Part shown: piece after piece, positions 50,055-61,430 of the stretch
Position numbering within the stretch: position 1 is the stretch's first letter
How the letters are laid out: every line of letters begins with the position of its first letter
Assembly: GCA_003640385.1 (NCBI GenBank)
Contig: RCAB01000392.1
Location: 1 to 61,430, forward strand
Direction of reading: 5' to 3'
Source of the DNA: Setaria digitata
Lineage: Eukaryota; Nematoda; Chromadorea; Rhabditida; Setariidae
Length of the DNA: 61,430 nt
Notes under the pieces: model-generated
Told to the model about the DNA's origin: nothing
Databases searched by the model: none
What the model saw: only the letters and a program-made list of their open reading frames with translations
Position numbers and translations under genes: made by a program

Positions 50055-53000
50055 ATAGCATTGCTAACAATTTAATATAACATCTATTATTTCTTTACTG
50101 GAATTTTACCGAAAAGAAGGGAAAGTAAACGAAGCGTAATCAGCGTAGAAAGTGATGTGAAATGAAATCAACGTGACAAGCGGTGATCTTGACGTTGTGT
50201 CATTTCACAGTCACGGAAAAAAGTGAATTCTCTGCGAAATGAAATAGTATAGTATTTGTAAAAGGGAAGATTTTAAACTTAAAAAATGTGAAATTCCAAA
50301 TTTTTAAAATGATTTTGCTTTTACTTTTGAAAGAATGAAAGCTCGATTCAGTGCGCTCGAAGAATATTAAGAATAGAATTTGGTCAGTGAACTAAATTTG
50401 ATACATTGAAAGGTGATCGGTGATGACCTGATTAATGATGAGAAAACACAAAATTTGATAAAAATAGAGTGCACTAATAATTGTGATTATGGCAAGCTGT
50501 TACATCACAGCTATGCTGATAACAGTGATATGATAGCAGGGTAACGTTCCAATATGTTTCACGTCAATGCGTTGCACTCATTCATAGTAATAGTAATATT
50601 CCTTCAAGTTTTTTCTTTTTTCTTCTTTTTTTTTTTGCACCATGCCAATGTTATGCAAATGAAGGAATGAGGAGATTTTTTAATAATCAATAAATTCATT
50701 AACTGCTAATGAATAATTGCTTAATGATTGTTAAGAGAGAGGGACTGCGGGCTAGAATTAAACAATGTCTCTTCTACTGGAATCAATCAAATCTTCAACG
50801 AATCGGATCATTCTAGACAATTTAGCCGACAAGTCTGATGGAGCATATTCACTTTATTAAACATTATATGAGAGGAAATGTGAGGATCATCAAACAGGAC
50901 ATCTCGATGTTGGACGGAAAAGGCATCGGGTAAGTGGCCTTGAAAAACAATTTGCCTACCCAAAACGGACTTCATCCTTTAATATGGACAGAAAAAGTAC
51001 TGTCTGTCCACTTGTTTGCCAAAATGTCTATCCAATTATTCATTTCTATAATTATCGCAGGAAATTCATCAACTATCCGACAGGTCATTTCTATGCTTGC
51101 CCTTCAAAATATTCGGTCACTTCTCTGATAAATATCACACAAGATATGAAGTGAATACCAATTCATCATTCTTTGAACATATTTCAGGATCCATTCTCAA
51201 TTTGTATTTTCTCTTATAATTTTATTATCCATTAGGCTGACTCTTTTCTAGGCTTATTTCTTATAAAAAACATATTTACCTGCACAAATATTTGCAAATT
51301 ACAAATTAGCAGTAATGCTTTTCGCTTTTAAATTGAAAGAAATAGTAACTAATTAATGATAATTTCTTGAGTTTCTGCTTCATAGATTTAACTTTAGGGT
51401 AGCAATCACATATAAAACAAATTCAACATTTGCTATTTAAAAATTTGAAATTGATACAAATAAATAAGAAAAGATGTGTTGCAAGCAGGAATGTTTTTTT
51501 TTTTTTTTATCAGCATAAAAAGAGGAAAAAATGAATTCTCTCTTCACTAATACTTTCAAATTTTAATCAAAATATCAGAAAAAATGAACAGACACGAACT
51601 TTCGATATAATTTGTTATTTTATTGTAAATTTCAGAGTGTAAATATTTTTTTCGAAATGAACATTCATTGTTGCATTGTAAATCTGAAAGTTCAAAACAG
51701 ATGAAGCTAGAACAAAACTGCGGTTAGAAAAAAAAAAAAACCTTGATTGCAATAATTTTCAACTGGATTCGATTTTTGCAATTAAAAGTGAAGTTTAAAT
51801 TACGGTCCAATAATTTCCTCTTCGTTTGATTAATTGGTTAATAGTTTTTTAAAATTCGCTATTTTCCTTCTGAATCGATTCCAAATCAGCTTAGTGTAAC
51901 AATTTAAGATCGGCACTATAATCTCTTGACATTTTTTATAACAGATCATAATAATAAAAACGAAATTGGACAATGCTAAATTAAATCAACAAAAAATTTA
52001 ATAAAAATTTTTAAAAAATTTAACAAAATTTTTAATTTAATTTCCAGTTTTAACGGATATTTTATATTTTGTATGAATGTTTATCAAACAATAGAAAATT
52101 GAGTCTAATGAAGTGGTATTTAAAAGTTTTACAAATTCGAAATGAATGAAATATTTAACGATAAATTTTCAACACAAAAATATTATATATGTATATGTAT
52201 TTAATGTTTTTAATTAAAAGTTGGAAGAAAACTTTTTGAGTTTTTCAATTTTATTGAAAAATTCGACGATGAAATTGTATGTAAAGGAAGTAAATTATTG
52301 CTAACTTTGTTCTAGGTGTTCATTTTCTTTGAATTCTGCTCAGTGCTACTAATTTCAATCTAATGATCGAAAAGCGTCATTTATAAAGTTTGAGAAGAAA
52401 AAAAGGAAAATAAATAGCCTAGATTACGATTTTCTCAACTGATAGATATAGCATAATTTATAATATTCTTAATGGCATTCAATTTTGCTGAAAATGAATT
52501 TTGCAGGGTTGTTTCAATGATTATATATGAATGAAAATTTTAATTTTTTTATCAAGAAATTTCCATCAAATTTTAATTAGTCAACTGTAGCTTGCTGAAT
52601 TGTTGACAGTTTGATTGAATCTAAGGCTGATTGCGGTCAAAAGTTTGCGATCGAGAAAAAAGAAAGTACTGTCAGCACTGATATCTGATCATAAAAATGA
52701 AGAAAATATGACCGCGCAGAAGTCATTAAGCGTTTCCATAAAACTGCGCGACGAAAGCCCACTAATTATGTTGACAATTTAACGGTAGAAATAAATTTTT
52801 ATTTTGCTAAAAATTTATATTCGTTGTAATCAAAAAATCAAAAGAAACAAATGGAAATTTTTTTAGTTTTCTTTAAAATATGCATCAATTTAAATCATTT
52901 TTGTAACAATTTAAACACCTTTTCCTCCCGTACTATTAAAAAAAAGTTAAATTCAAGAAAAATTTTTACGAAAGAAATTTAATGGATATAAGTAACCGAT

Positions 53001-54373
53001 TGATAATTGAGTGATTCAATGAATGACTTGACTTTTATCTTTAATGCGATACAATTTGTCGTATAACACTCATAAAATCAGTAGCAATTTTCTATAATTA
53101 TCAATTTTGAATAATTATTTTATTATTGATTGCAACATTTTGCATGATGAAAAAAAAGTCATTTGAGATGGCAGTGGCCTTCTTAGTGTGACAAAATGTC
53201 TTAATACACACACCTTGATAGTGTCAAACCAGGAGTGAAAATATTAACTTCTGACAAAATTTGTTTGATTGAGACTTTAGAATAGAATTCTTTCAAGATG
53301 ATGATATATTCATTACCATTGAAAATCACTTGTCTCTGATCGATAGATTAAAATTTTTAAAGAAATTAATTTCAGGAAAACAGGAGATATAAATAGATGA
53401 GGAGTTGTGTTTCCAGAAATCCATCATTTGATTAATAGTGAGACTAATTGATGTGTGACGAAAGTGGAGCTGATCTCTCTTAAGGATCAAAAATTTCAAA
53501 TTAAAGTTCCAAAATGATTTTAAAAAGCTAATAGTGTTTTGCAGCAGAGCTGTCAGTAGTTTAATGGATTGAACAATAAAAATTAGTATAATTTCTAATT
53601 ACTTGTAAATTTGTCCTACTTTAAATTTTGCAATTAAAAGCAAGCTTATTAGTAAATCACAATTTCTTTGCTAAAATGCCTAAAAGAAAATGACCTAAAA
53701 ACCAGAAAAAAAAGTAAGAAATCAGGAACAATTGCTTCATGACCTAAAAAAGTCGAAAAATTAAGAGTGTTTTAAAATTACACGTGTCCCACGAATTTTG
53801 GGTATGATGAAAAAAGAAACAGAACATGGTAATTTGTTAAAGATAGTGTCAAATTTAATTATTTTGTTCCAAAACTATTTTATTTTAGAAAATTAACAAC
53901 TTTGCAGCGTTTTAAACAGCACAAATGGAAATTTGACCCTTCCAGTTCTGATATTATATGCCATAAATGCATTTCCAATATAAAAAAAAAAAACAATGTA
54001 TGGGAAGAACATAAATAGACGAATAAACGATATGAGTATTGTATCAATAAAACGATAACGATATTTGAATGCGATTATAAAACGATGAAAATGATTCGAC
54101 TAAAGTAAAATGTAATACAATTTGGATATGCTGGAGTAATTATTGCAAAATTTCATGCCTAAATTGATAAATTTATTCGGTTTATTTACTTTTTTCCTCC
54201 CTCAAAATACTTTATCATTCATTTAATTTCATATTTCTCGCCATAAAATATACATTTTTTCAAATAATTGTTTCGTTTTAAATAAATAAATGCTTTGTGA
54301 GTTTCAAAAATTAATCAAAAAATAAGATAAGACGATTTTCGTTGGTAAGAGAAGGGAATAATTGAAAGTAATA

Positions 54374-54442
54374 ATGGAAGAAGTGCAAATGGTCCGATAC
54401 TGTGACCTTGACCTAGAACATCGTGATTTCTGGGAAGGAATA
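54374..54442 (+). CDS. orphan first-exon candidate, possibly an upstream exon of the MAP3K gene
   Basis: An ATG opens 23 codons (MEEVQMVRYCDLDLEHRDFW, then EGI) that end in phase 0 at a consensus GTAAGT donor. The residue mix looks like real protein, unlike the surrounding low-complexity sequence. The next plus-strand coding exon starts at about 56291-56297, after a weak gttgagtag acceptor, and would also join in phase 0. Whether it is an alternative start of the kinase, a separate small gene or chance is open. Confidence 0.3.
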
Positions 54443-56296
54443 GTAAGTACTACAACTAATTCAAGGCACCTCCGGAAAGCAAAGCAATATAACTTCGGAA
54501 GAACTGATAGGCTTGCAACTTTTACATGAAGAGTTCAAAAAAAAAAAAAACATTTTGTTTCTTAAAAAAAAAAAAAAAAAAAGGAAAATCACACATCGCA
54601 CCTGTTATTGGCACCTATCATTGTTTTATAATAAAGTTCGAAAATTTTGAAATTTGGAAAAACGAAAAACCACAGTTTCATTTATATCAATTAGTAATTT
54701 TTGTGAATTTTCAATATGAAATATTTTTATTAATAAGCAAGGCTTAATGTAATTCGAGCCAAATTAAATGAAGTTTTTTATATTTTAATTTTCTACATTA
54801 CTATCTCGACAACCTTTGGACCAATTTAATTTAAAACACTTTAACATTGCACGTAAGTTTTGCATGAGCAACATTTACTCAAGCTAATTAATATATTTAA
54901 TCATATCATACTGAGGTCGAGAATTGTTTTTATCAATCTAACATGGACAATAAACGATTGTTGAAAAATAACGATGCATATTTTTTTAGAAAATGTAGAA
55001 GAAAGTTAAAATAAAATAAGCATCATATTTTGCTGATGAAATTAAACTTATACAAAATTATAAATTCTTTTTAAATGGCTAATCCATAAACTTGTCTCAA
55101 CATTTCTTTTTTTTTTTTTTACAGTGTAATACTGAATTTAATTTCATCAATACCAATAAACTTATAAATATTATCTGGATTATAAAAAAAATAACTTCTT
55201 TCAATAATTAAATTTTTACTGAATTTCGCATACAATATACTAAAATGAAATGAAGTGAAATTTCCTTTTTTTCTCTTTTTTTTTTTCGTTATATGAAGAA
55301 AAAAAAAAAAAAAAAAGAATTGAAATATTTGAATTGCTATGTAGACTTCTCGTCATCATCGACCTTGTGCCAGTCAACCTTCCGGTTCTTTTTTCCGTTT
55401 TTTTTTTTTTTTTTTTTTTTTTGTTTTATCAAATTGTTTTATTTGATTCGTCTGCGAAGAACATCTGCTTCATTTCCTGTTCTTGAATTTAGTAATGTCA
55501 ATTATAATTTATTGCATGCTTTCATCATCAACTAACCACCACCACCTTGCCATACTGAAACATCGCTTCAGACATACCCACTCAATGTATACCTTTTTTA
55601 CACCATCAGCATTCACCTATCATTGTTTATCATTATTATGATCACCATTTATATTTACTTCTTTTCCTTAGTATTATTTATCAGTATTATTATCATCATT
55701 TATGACCACTTCTTTTTCCTATCATTGTTTATTATCAGTATTGTTATTATCACGATTAATATTTGCTTCTTTTTCTTAGCATTGTTTATCATCATCAATA
55801 GCACTGTTAATACTCACTTCTTTTCCTATCACTGTTTGTCATTATCATTATCATCATTTATACCCATTTCTTTTCCCTAGCATTATTTATCATTATCATT
55901 GTCACCATTAATACTTCTTTTTCTTTATTTATTGTCTAAGCCTATCAGCTATACCATCTGGAAAGAAATCTATGATGAATAACAGTTAGATGCAACCACA
56001 ACCACCGACCAATATTTCGTCGAATTTTATTTTATTTTCGCTTTTTTTTCTGCCCTTTCATTAAATTCTTGTAATTTCCCAATGACTATACTGCTTTACT
56101 TCACAGCTCAATAATTTCAATAGACTTTTTTTTTTTTTTGTAAATGATAATTAAGTTAAATGATAATTATAAAGTTTGGACAGGAAGGCTGATTATTTGT
56201 TCACTACTCATCTAATAGTTAAATTATAGAAAGACGAAGTGGAAGTTTTTGCACACGAAACTGAATGATAAGAAACCGATAGTTGAGTAGAAGACG
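54443..56296. other. gene-poor, homopolymer-rich region upstream of the MAP3K
   Basis: No coding exon supported. Long A tracts (54538-54583, 55293-55317), a T tract of about 28 bases (55398-55425) and a 51-base minisatellite (55615-55925) dominate. The last 150 bases should hold the kinase 5' untranslated region. Confidence 0.55.
55615..55925 (+). repeat. diverged minisatellite, unit about 51 bases, five to six copies
   Basis: Each unit starts with cttctttt followed by cytatcattgtttatcatta-like sequence. Unit starts at 55658, 55709, 55766, 55817, 55868 and 55914 give spacings of 51, 57, 51, 51 and 46 bases. Because the period is a multiple of three, an artefactual hydrophobic open frame runs through it (55623-55880). 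Confidence 0.8.
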
Positions 56297-59200
56297 ATGG
56301 AACAGGCGGAAGCAACTCGGGCGGATATCTGTTCCGCAATCCGGAATGGTTTGATAGAAATGATGATCGATTCTCCTAAGAAAGTACCAGTTAGTAAGCC
56401 ACCTATTGATTTCAAAATCCGAATCAAAGCAGAATTTCGTGGAGAAAAATTTTGCTTTGAAATGTATCGACCGCTTCAGTTTGATGACCTACAAACACAT
56501 TTAAATTCAAGGTGCAACTTGAAATTAAATATTTATTATACGCTGCGCAATTACGAATTAATTGTACCAATACGGAATCAACTAGAACTAGATCGTGCGG
56601 TTGAATTAGTAGACTTAGATCGTACAACGCATCAAAGAAGTTTGCGTCTTCTGCTATCCAGATACCAGCCAGATAACCGGTTATCAGCACCGCTCACATG
56701 CTCACCAATTCCGGATGCATCTGGAACTTTTTCAGTTCAATCAGCAAGAATTATTGAGGTTGCTTTTTTCTTTTAAAATTACATTGGCAAAATTCAAATT
56801 TATTTTAAAATTGTTAGTTTTGAGCTTTTTCCCTTTCTTTAAAAAGTTTCTCAAAATGATGGCAGAAAATATTTTCAGAATCCATAAATTCAATCGTTGA
56901 TTGTTCAATCAGTGACTTATTTGTTTGTTTAGACGGTGCATGTTCAATTAATCACTTAATCATTATCAGTATTGTTGATAGCAATAATAACTCCAAGCAT
57001 GTAAATTTAAGTTGACTGCAACATTGCCTTATCTGTTCACAAATGAAAAAACATCAAAAATCAAATGCTAACGAGATGAAAAATTGATAAAAGATTTAAA
57101 GCAGAAAAGCATATGAAAAGAGAATGAACAAGAAAATATTTAAAAAGCATTGAAATACTCAGAAATTACAATAAGTAAAATGCATAATACGAAATACAAA
57201 AATACATAACAAATACAAGATATTTCAATATTGAAGTAAAAAGCTCATTTACTCAATATCCTCTGCATCCCTCTCATTAATTAAATAAATTTTATAATTT
57301 CATAAATGACTATTTAGAGCCAAAGCAAAGCCTTAATCCATTCATTTCTGTCAACTATCTTTGTGAAATAATTAGAAAAATTTGAACTCGATAAAGTGCG
57401 CAAATTTCTTACTGATTATAATGAAATAGATTGAAATAACACCATAGTAGTTAATGACTAATTATTTCTCTAAATACAGAAATTAAACTGAAAGAAAGTT
57501 AGCATTCTCAAAAGCCTTTTTAAGCTTAATTTACAGGTACCATACTGGGAGTGTCGTTCATCATGTGCCAGTACAAGTACCGGAACAATTAATAGTTCCA
57601 GACAAAATGGCAGCAGTGTAAGCAGTGGTGTGGTACTTGCTGACTTTGATGAGCATTCCCAGAAAGATGTAATTACCCCATGTGCGCCGACTAATTGGAA
57701 GCAAGGAAAGTGTATCGGTTCCGGTGCTTTCGGAAAAGTTTACGTATGTGTTGATGTGGATACCGGAAAAGAGATGGCACTGAAGAGGTCAATTATGCTA
57801 ATTATATAAATAATAACTATTAATAGGTGAAAAAATACCTTCAGCATAGTCTTCTGCATTACGTTAATTTGAGTTCCTAGAAATTTTCATCATTAAATTT
57901 CCATCAATTAAGCTTTTCTTTTCCGTTTTGTGCAAATGGCCAAAGTTGAAAATGGCAAAATGGAAATGGCCAAAAAAGCTCGGATTTTATTACTAGAAAG
58001 ACCGAAATATTTGATAATAAATTTTTTATGTTTCATACTTGATTTAAACTATTGATAAAGAATTTAATATCATTGATTATCAAGAGCTTTGCTTCCGAAG
58101 CATGAAACGCGTATTATGCTATATCTCATGGTGAACACGACTATTATAAATCATATAATAGATTTTACCTTTTCAAAACTTATAATAAATTTTTATTTCG
58201 TCCAATTATTCAGTGATTTATTTGAAGAATTCTTATTTCAAAGTCAATAAATTTCAAGAATGTGACGGGTTTATTTTAAAATTTCTAGAAAGATTCGATT
58301 TCGAAAGACTTCTTGCAGGGCTTCGAATGTCTACATGACACCCTCAGACGTGTGTCATACTTTTTTATGAGAATAACATTGCTAATGATTTATGATATAA
58401 AGTTTAATTCAGTGTTTGAAATTACTGCTTGAAGAACGATTAAACTCTAAAATGCGTTGATATTTGGTCAAAAATAAAAATAAATATTCATTCAATTGAA
58501 AATGAATGTATAAATTTTATGATTTATAATAGTTACTAATTTAAATATCATAATTAATTGATCGATTTGAAATTTGAAATTTTTCAGATTTAATATTTGT
58601 CGTAATGATAAATATTTGAAGAAACATCTAATCCAGCTTGGAAATGAAATTAACTTATTGAGTACCATACAACATAACCGAATTGTCCAGTATCTTGGTG
58701 CTCAACAAATCGATGATTCCATTTGTATATTTATCGAATATATGACCGGTGGTTCAGTAAAAGATTACATTACAACTTATGGATCACTAAGTAGTACAGT
58801 TGCGGGAAAGTATACGTATCAAGTACTACAGGGATTAGACTATTTGCATAGGAATGAAATTATCCATCGTGATATTAAACCGGCAAATATTTTACGCGAT
58901 TCAAATGGCAATGTAAAAATTGGCGATTTTGGTTCAGCAAAACGATTACAGGCTATTTGCAGTCAACAAGGTAAGTTTTGTTTTAAGTGAAATTTAATTT
59001 GTTTGTTTTTCCTTCTGAAAATCTTTTTTTTTTTTTGTTTCTTTTTTTGGATACTACAATAAGTGTTTGAAAACATAATGCTGTCTGTAATTTTAATTGA
59101 TTATGATGAATGGAAGTAAGGAAAATTTTGTACGATCTTTTTTACACCCCTATAGCTAATTAATTAGTGCTAGTAATTAGTATCTATTTTTAAGAATTTA

Positions 59201-59628
59201 GTGAATTTGATTTTTTTTTTTTTTGAGCTATAAATTAATGAATCGTTAACCATTCATTTGCAAATTTTCGATAAATTGAAATCGTCACATAATTTCTAGT
59301 AATTCATGCAGATTCGACATTCACTGGTACACCGAATTATATGGCACCAGAAGTGGTACTTGGACGTACGAGACATGGCCGTAAGGCGGATATTTGGAGT
59401 GTTGGTTGTACGTTAGTTGAGATGCTGACGACAAAGCCGCCATGGGATAACTTGGAGCCAATGGCCATCATTTTTAGTATTGCCCAGCAAGATCCGAGCT
59501 ATGAACTACCTGAGGAAGTAGATTCTAGCTTAGTTTATCTTATCACAGTCATGTTTGAGCGTGATGTCGACAAGCGACCCAGCGCTTCACAACTGCTCAA
59601 TAATTTTATTTTTCCACATAACTCTTAA
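56297..59628 (+). CDS. PB1-domain MAP kinase kinase kinase, MEKK2/3 type
   Basis: A cytosolic Ser/Thr kinase that should phosphorylate MAP2Ks; in animals MEKK2/3 use the PB1 domain to bind MEK5. Four exons in phase: 56297-56758, 57537-57787, 58588-58970 and 59312-59628; 470 residues against about 620 in human MEKK2/3, the difference being a short linker. The PB1 region is about residues 38-122 ([20 protein letters not shown] onward). A Ser-rich linker follows ([14 protein letters not shown]). The kinase domain has the glycine loop GSGAFGKV (215-222), ATP Lys in MALKR (237), helix C Glu in GNEINLL (258), HRDIKPAN (331-338), DFG (351-353), and activation loop [20 protein letters not shown] just after DFG is a MEKK2/3 hallmark. 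All catalytic residues are intact. The ATG choice rests on a full-length PB1 domain; the orphan exon at 54374 could extend it. Confidence 0.92.
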
Positions 59629-61430
59629 GACTAATAGTCTAAATCTTTCTAACTGCCTGATCATTCAATATTTGCCCATTTTCAGAAATAGAAACCATAA
59701 AACAATTTTATTTTCATTTTTGTCTTTTCGAAACATCATAGGAGATCAATATTAAGTGATCAGAAAATTATTCTTTTGTTATAAGAAAAGAATCAAATCC
59801 ATTTTGAGAAAAAGTGATAATGGAATATTTTCACTAAATGGACTTTTTAAAATTCTAATTTATTCAAAATTTTAGCTTTTAGCTTTGAATTGCCTAACTA
59901 AGGCTCATTCTTGAGGAAAGCATTATTTCCAAATATTTCATATTTTGTATATAATGAATCCTACTATTTAGTAATTCTAACTACTGAAATTTTTCTTACT
60001 TGTAGTTGCAATTGCTGATTGTTTAGTAATAGCTGATAGTGCAATTAATACAAGTGATACATTTTTATAAATCAGGATTATCTATTCAACAAAATTATTT
60101 ATCATTGTTGTACAAAAAGTATCGGCTAACAATAGTGACAAAATATATATCTTATTTTATATTATGGCTGATTAGTATTCTACCGAGATTTATCTAAGCA
60201 AGTTATTTGAGCATTGACTATAAAGCGGTTTATCCCAGAGTGTTTATCACACTAGTAACTGATAACTGAAATTATTCACTTTGAATAATTTATGAGTTAT
60301 ATAAACTAACTAATTTATGAGACAGTATTAGCACTTGCTTGGATGTTTTCTTTTAGATCGAATTTCCTGTCTATGTCTAAGTAATAAACAGCCAATTAAC
60401 TCGATCAACATCTCAACAGTAATATTTTTTATAGTGATTCTGAATGAGCTTTTGTTTCTTGAAGCAATTTACATTTGGAAATAATTACTCAAATAGTGAA
60501 AAGGTCAGCAGTAATTTGAAGAACTTCTGATACAATTCTGGAGAATTAGAGTGCCATCTGAATGCAATACAAGCACTATCATAAACGAGATTCTGGAAAG
60601 AGTTGATAGTAACAATTAAAATATATTAATACAATAGATAGCTCTTGATTGAGATGCATTGTTTGTCATCTGTAAACTTCAACGGCAATTAGTTTTCTTC
60701 GAAAATTTTGTATTCTACAAATAAGTATTAGAGTAAGCTTAACGAATTTAATAGAAAAATCTAAAACTGTTTAAAACAAATTGAATTCTTGTCCCTTTGG
60801 CCACATTTATGTGTTCCAAAAAAAAAATTTAAAGAAAAAAAAGAAGTTCCGTCTTTCTTTAACCTTATCATTTTATGTAAATGTAACAGGTAGATGATGA
60901 CAAGAATATTTCGGATTCTCAGAACTAAAGAAAAAATTTTGCGTTAAAAATTTTTTAACTGTTCAGTGATATTATATAATGAGAGTTTTCGAGCAAATAC
61001 ATTAAAGTTTACAGTTTAGAGTTTGATCACCGGAAAATGAGGTCTAAAAAAAAAATTTCTCTAGAGATTTGAATGTGAAACTGCAACGAAATGTAATTTT
61101 TAAAAAGAATGATTTCGAATTTTGTTCGCCGAATTTAAAAACAAAATCCAGCAATAACAGTATTCTTTCATAGCAAATTAGATTAATCATGAGCAATTGA
61201 ATCCATACTTCTCATGTACGTCTAAATTGCTATCACTTTGGTGAATCTTTTCTTTAGAATGTTTGAGGGTAAAGTCCAATTTAAGTTCGTCACAATAGCT
61301 CAAGTATTAAATCCTAACCGATTGTGAACCAATAACCTTTGACGATGTAAGAAAAATGAGAAATGCGGACAAAGATGAAAAGTACTTTGAAATTTCAAAC
61401 ATTTCGATCAATAAATTTGAAAAAAAAAAA
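59629..61430. other. right-end non-coding region
   Basis: About 1.8 kb downstream of the MAP3K gene with no supported exon, RNA gene or repeat. It ends in a ten-base A run. Confidence 0.5.

Larger units (their letters stand above)
45244..54373. other. 9 kb gene-poor region
   Basis: Both strands were read for exons with plausible protein content and splice signals, and none is convincing. Present are: a 15-base duplication at 45599-45635, a long T tract at about 46173-46199, A-rich sequence to 46330, two N-flanked assembly duplications (47053-47252 and 49848-50054), and a tandem ttagggtcattttaa pair near 48747-48782. A short ATG frame ending in a GTAAGT near 50907-50930 is too small to call. 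It may contain upstream control sequence of either flanking gene. Confidence 0.5.

Noticed and set aside
50907..50930. Eight-codon ATG frame ending at a GTAAGT donor
   Set aside because: Too short, no partner exon identified, and no conserved content.
55623..55880. 85-codon hydrophobic frame as a membrane protein
   Set aside because: It is the translation of the 51-base minisatellite; the open frame results from the repeat period.
1..61430. Bacterial endosymbiont insertions, transposons, tRNA or rRNA genes
   Set aside because: Looked for by eye on both strands; no transposase or reverse-transcriptase motifs, no tRNA T-loop/cloverleaf and no compact bacterial-like gene block were seen. A computed search could still find diverged remnants.

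Overview
The window looks like nuclear DNA of a nematode, most likely a filarial-type parasite. It is very AT-rich. Coding sequence is broken into short exons by many introns whose acceptors fit the nematode TTTTCAG consensus. Nearly every start codon sits a few bases after an unpaired 3' splice acceptor, as expected for spliced-leader trans-splicing. The recognisable proteins are ordinary animal families. I see no bacterial operons, no CRISPR array, no rRNA, and no recognisable tRNA or transposon. Gene models were built by hand from splice signals, phase consistency and remembered family features; no database search was run.

Layout, left to right. (1) 1-1562, minus: unrecognised multi-pass membrane protein, running off the left edge. 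(2) 2372-4619, plus: KGD4/MRPS36-like subunit of the 2-oxoglutarate dehydrogenase complex. (3) 5602-8756, plus: NDUFA9-like complex I subunit. (4) 9420-21755, plus: a 26-exon cytosolic carboxypeptidase 1 (AGTPBP1/ccpp-1 type, tubulin deglutamylase). (5) 24087-27905, plus: paired-like homeobox gene of the Rx/ceh-8 type. (6) 31153-33069, plus: trypsin-fold serine protease. (7) 34334-35790, minus: glycine cleavage H protein. (8) 36524-38823, plus: ALG10 glucosyltransferase. (9) 39901-45243, minus: chondroitin synthase (sqv-5/CHSY). (10) About 11 kb with no convincing gene, apart from one orphan exon candidate and a minisatellite. (11) 56297-59628, plus: PB1-domain MAP3K of the MEKK2/3 type. (12) 59629 to the end: no gene seen.

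Functionally this is a mixed neighbourhood. Three products are mitochondrial (KGD4, NDUFA9, GCSH). Two act in the secretory pathway on glycans (ALG10 in N-glycan precursor assembly, chondroitin synthase in glycosaminoglycan polymerisation). The rest are a neuronal/ciliary tubulin modifier, a transcription factor, a protease and a kinase. KGD4, NDUFA9 and CCP1 lie head to tail on one strand; GCSH and ALG10 are divergent across about 730 bases; ALG10 and chondroitin synthase converge.

Four single N characters, each flanked by near-identical direct repeats, look like unresolved allelic overlaps in the assembly. The window starts and ends in A homopolymers, so it may be a whole contig. I did not find a clearly new biological system. 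The best leads are the serine protease with an apparent lysine in its S1 pocket, the unrecognised membrane protein at the left edge, alternative last exons in KGD4, and the orphan exon upstream of the MAP3K.
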